From NCBI GenBank assembly GCA_038257655.1, contig JBBSJC010000529.1, forward strand, positions 1-5,688: a DNA stretch of 5,688 bases, given 5' to 3'. The notes below the pieces were generated by a model. The model made no database searches, was not told the origin of the DNA, and saw nothing but the letters and a program-made list of their open reading frames with translations. Made by a program: the position numbers and the translations under genes. Origin of the DNA: DASUME01 sp038257655. GTDB lineage: Bacteria > Myxococcota_A > Polyangia > Polyangiales > DASUME01. This document shows positions 5,441 to 5,688 of this stretch, in pieces. The first letter of the stretch is position 1; each line of letters starts with the position of its first letter.

Positions 5441-5605
5441 CTAAGCGCCCGGCACAAAAGAATCAGGTCGGATCGGCGTCGAGACGCCCCGTCGGCGGTG
5501 ATGAAAATTCGCAAGGATACTCGCTGTATCTGAAGAATTTTCAGCGCCGGTGACGGGGATGCGTCGGCGTCGAGGCGATCTGATTGTTTTGCGGCGGTCG
5601 CTAAG
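5441..5605. repeat. 165-bp imperfect palindrome (possible MITE or joined inverted IS ends)
   Basis: The sequence from 5441 to 5520 is repeated in inverted orientation from 5605 to 5526 around a 5-nt centre (TCGCT, 5521-5525). The pairing is gapless for the first 50 positions (i+j=11046), then needs two 1-nt gaps near the centre. By hand I count about 58 identities in 79 aligned positions. Best-matched blocks are CTAAGCG/CTTAGCG at the tips, CAAAA-AATCAG (5455-5466 with 5591-5580), TGAAAATTC (5502-5510) and the central GATAC/GTATC. CGCTAAG occurs as a direct repeat at both ends (5439-5445 and 5599-5605), consistent with a 7-bp target duplication, although CGCTAAGCG is itself palindromic. The tip CTAAGCGCCCGG resembles the GTAAGCGCC ends I recall for IS66-family elements. 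It cuts the EAL gene and contains no ORF of its own. Confidence 0.7.
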
Positions 5606-5688
5606 TACAGCTCCCCAGAGTAGGTGATCAGTCGATGTCGGGCGGGAGGGGCGGTTTTGTCAAAAAGTTGCCAGGCTCGCGCGTTGTG
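5606..5688 (-). pseudogene. Possible transposase C-terminal remnant (IS91/Y2-like), runs off the window
   Basis: The minus-strand frame entering at 5688 is open through this stretch and on through the palindrome to a TAG at 5404-5406. Its part outside the palindrome includes TAPPARHRLITYSGEL, which loosely matches the PPPR-x-H-L-x-x-YHGVLAP pattern near the C-terminus of IS91-type Y2 transposases: PP, R, L, Y, G and L fall at the same spacing. It is degenerate and short. In a second frame a tail ends at TGA 5628-5630, which could be a different gene end. Neither reading is firm. Confidence 0.25.

Noticed and set aside
1..5688. CRISPR array
   Set aside because: No regularly spaced direct repeats were found; the only repeats are the tRNA-terminator pair and the palindrome.

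Overview
The window looks like chromosomal DNA from a GC-rich myxobacterium or close relative (Myxococcota, perhaps Polyangiales). I infer this from the base composition, a Cys-rich lipoprotein with DxDGDGxxDG repeats and a long Gly/Ser/Ala linker, a hybrid histidine kinase of the GTGLGLST/YLPA type, a CarH-type cobalamin module, and an EAL domain of the AEGVET...LLQGYLFAKPGFE type. No search was run, so the taxonomy is an inference.

Layout, left to right. 1-258 (+): C-terminal end of an unrecognised Cys-rich protein. 318-1436 (-): intact secreted lipoprotein. 1654-1839 (+): self-contained tRNA-Asn(GTT) unit with promoter, tRNA and intrinsic terminator. 1960-3093 (-): intact 377-aa protein of unknown function ending in a GHWR...PYWKGPD motif. 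3065-3335 (-): C-terminal part of a YfcE-like metallophosphoesterase, carrying a 1-nt frameshift inside an A4 run just after its GHSH motif. 3362-3946 (+): the last third of a hybrid histidine kinase (G2 box plus an intact receiver domain). 4011-4280 (+): a broken reading frame holding the N-terminus of a heme-oxygenase-like protein. 4252-5019 (-): an intact 255-aa cobalamin-binding protein with an N-terminal CxxC...CxxC module and the W-x9-EH signature of CarH-type B12 photoreceptors. 5223-5440 (-): a broken EAL-domain C-terminus. 5441-5605: a roughly 165-bp imperfect palindrome. 5606-5688: a possible transposase remnant.

The left half is ordinary. From about 3.1 kb onwards the window is a rearranged zone in which four signalling or enzyme genes survive only as fragments around one intact B12-binding gene. 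The metallophosphoesterase and the kinase are divergent and both lose their 5' ends at the same spot (about 3335-3388), which suggests one deletion of a shared promoter region. The heme-oxygenase-like fragment stops at the 3' end of the B12 gene. The EAL fragment stops exactly where the palindrome begins. The surviving modules (two-component signalling, tetrapyrrole or bilin chemistry, B12 light sensing, c-di-GMP turnover) fit the debris of a light or redox signalling neighbourhood, but that link is inference. I did not find a clearly new defence or mobile system. The best leads are the palindrome, the zinc-knuckle/B12 protein without a DNA-binding domain, and the unassigned 377-aa family.
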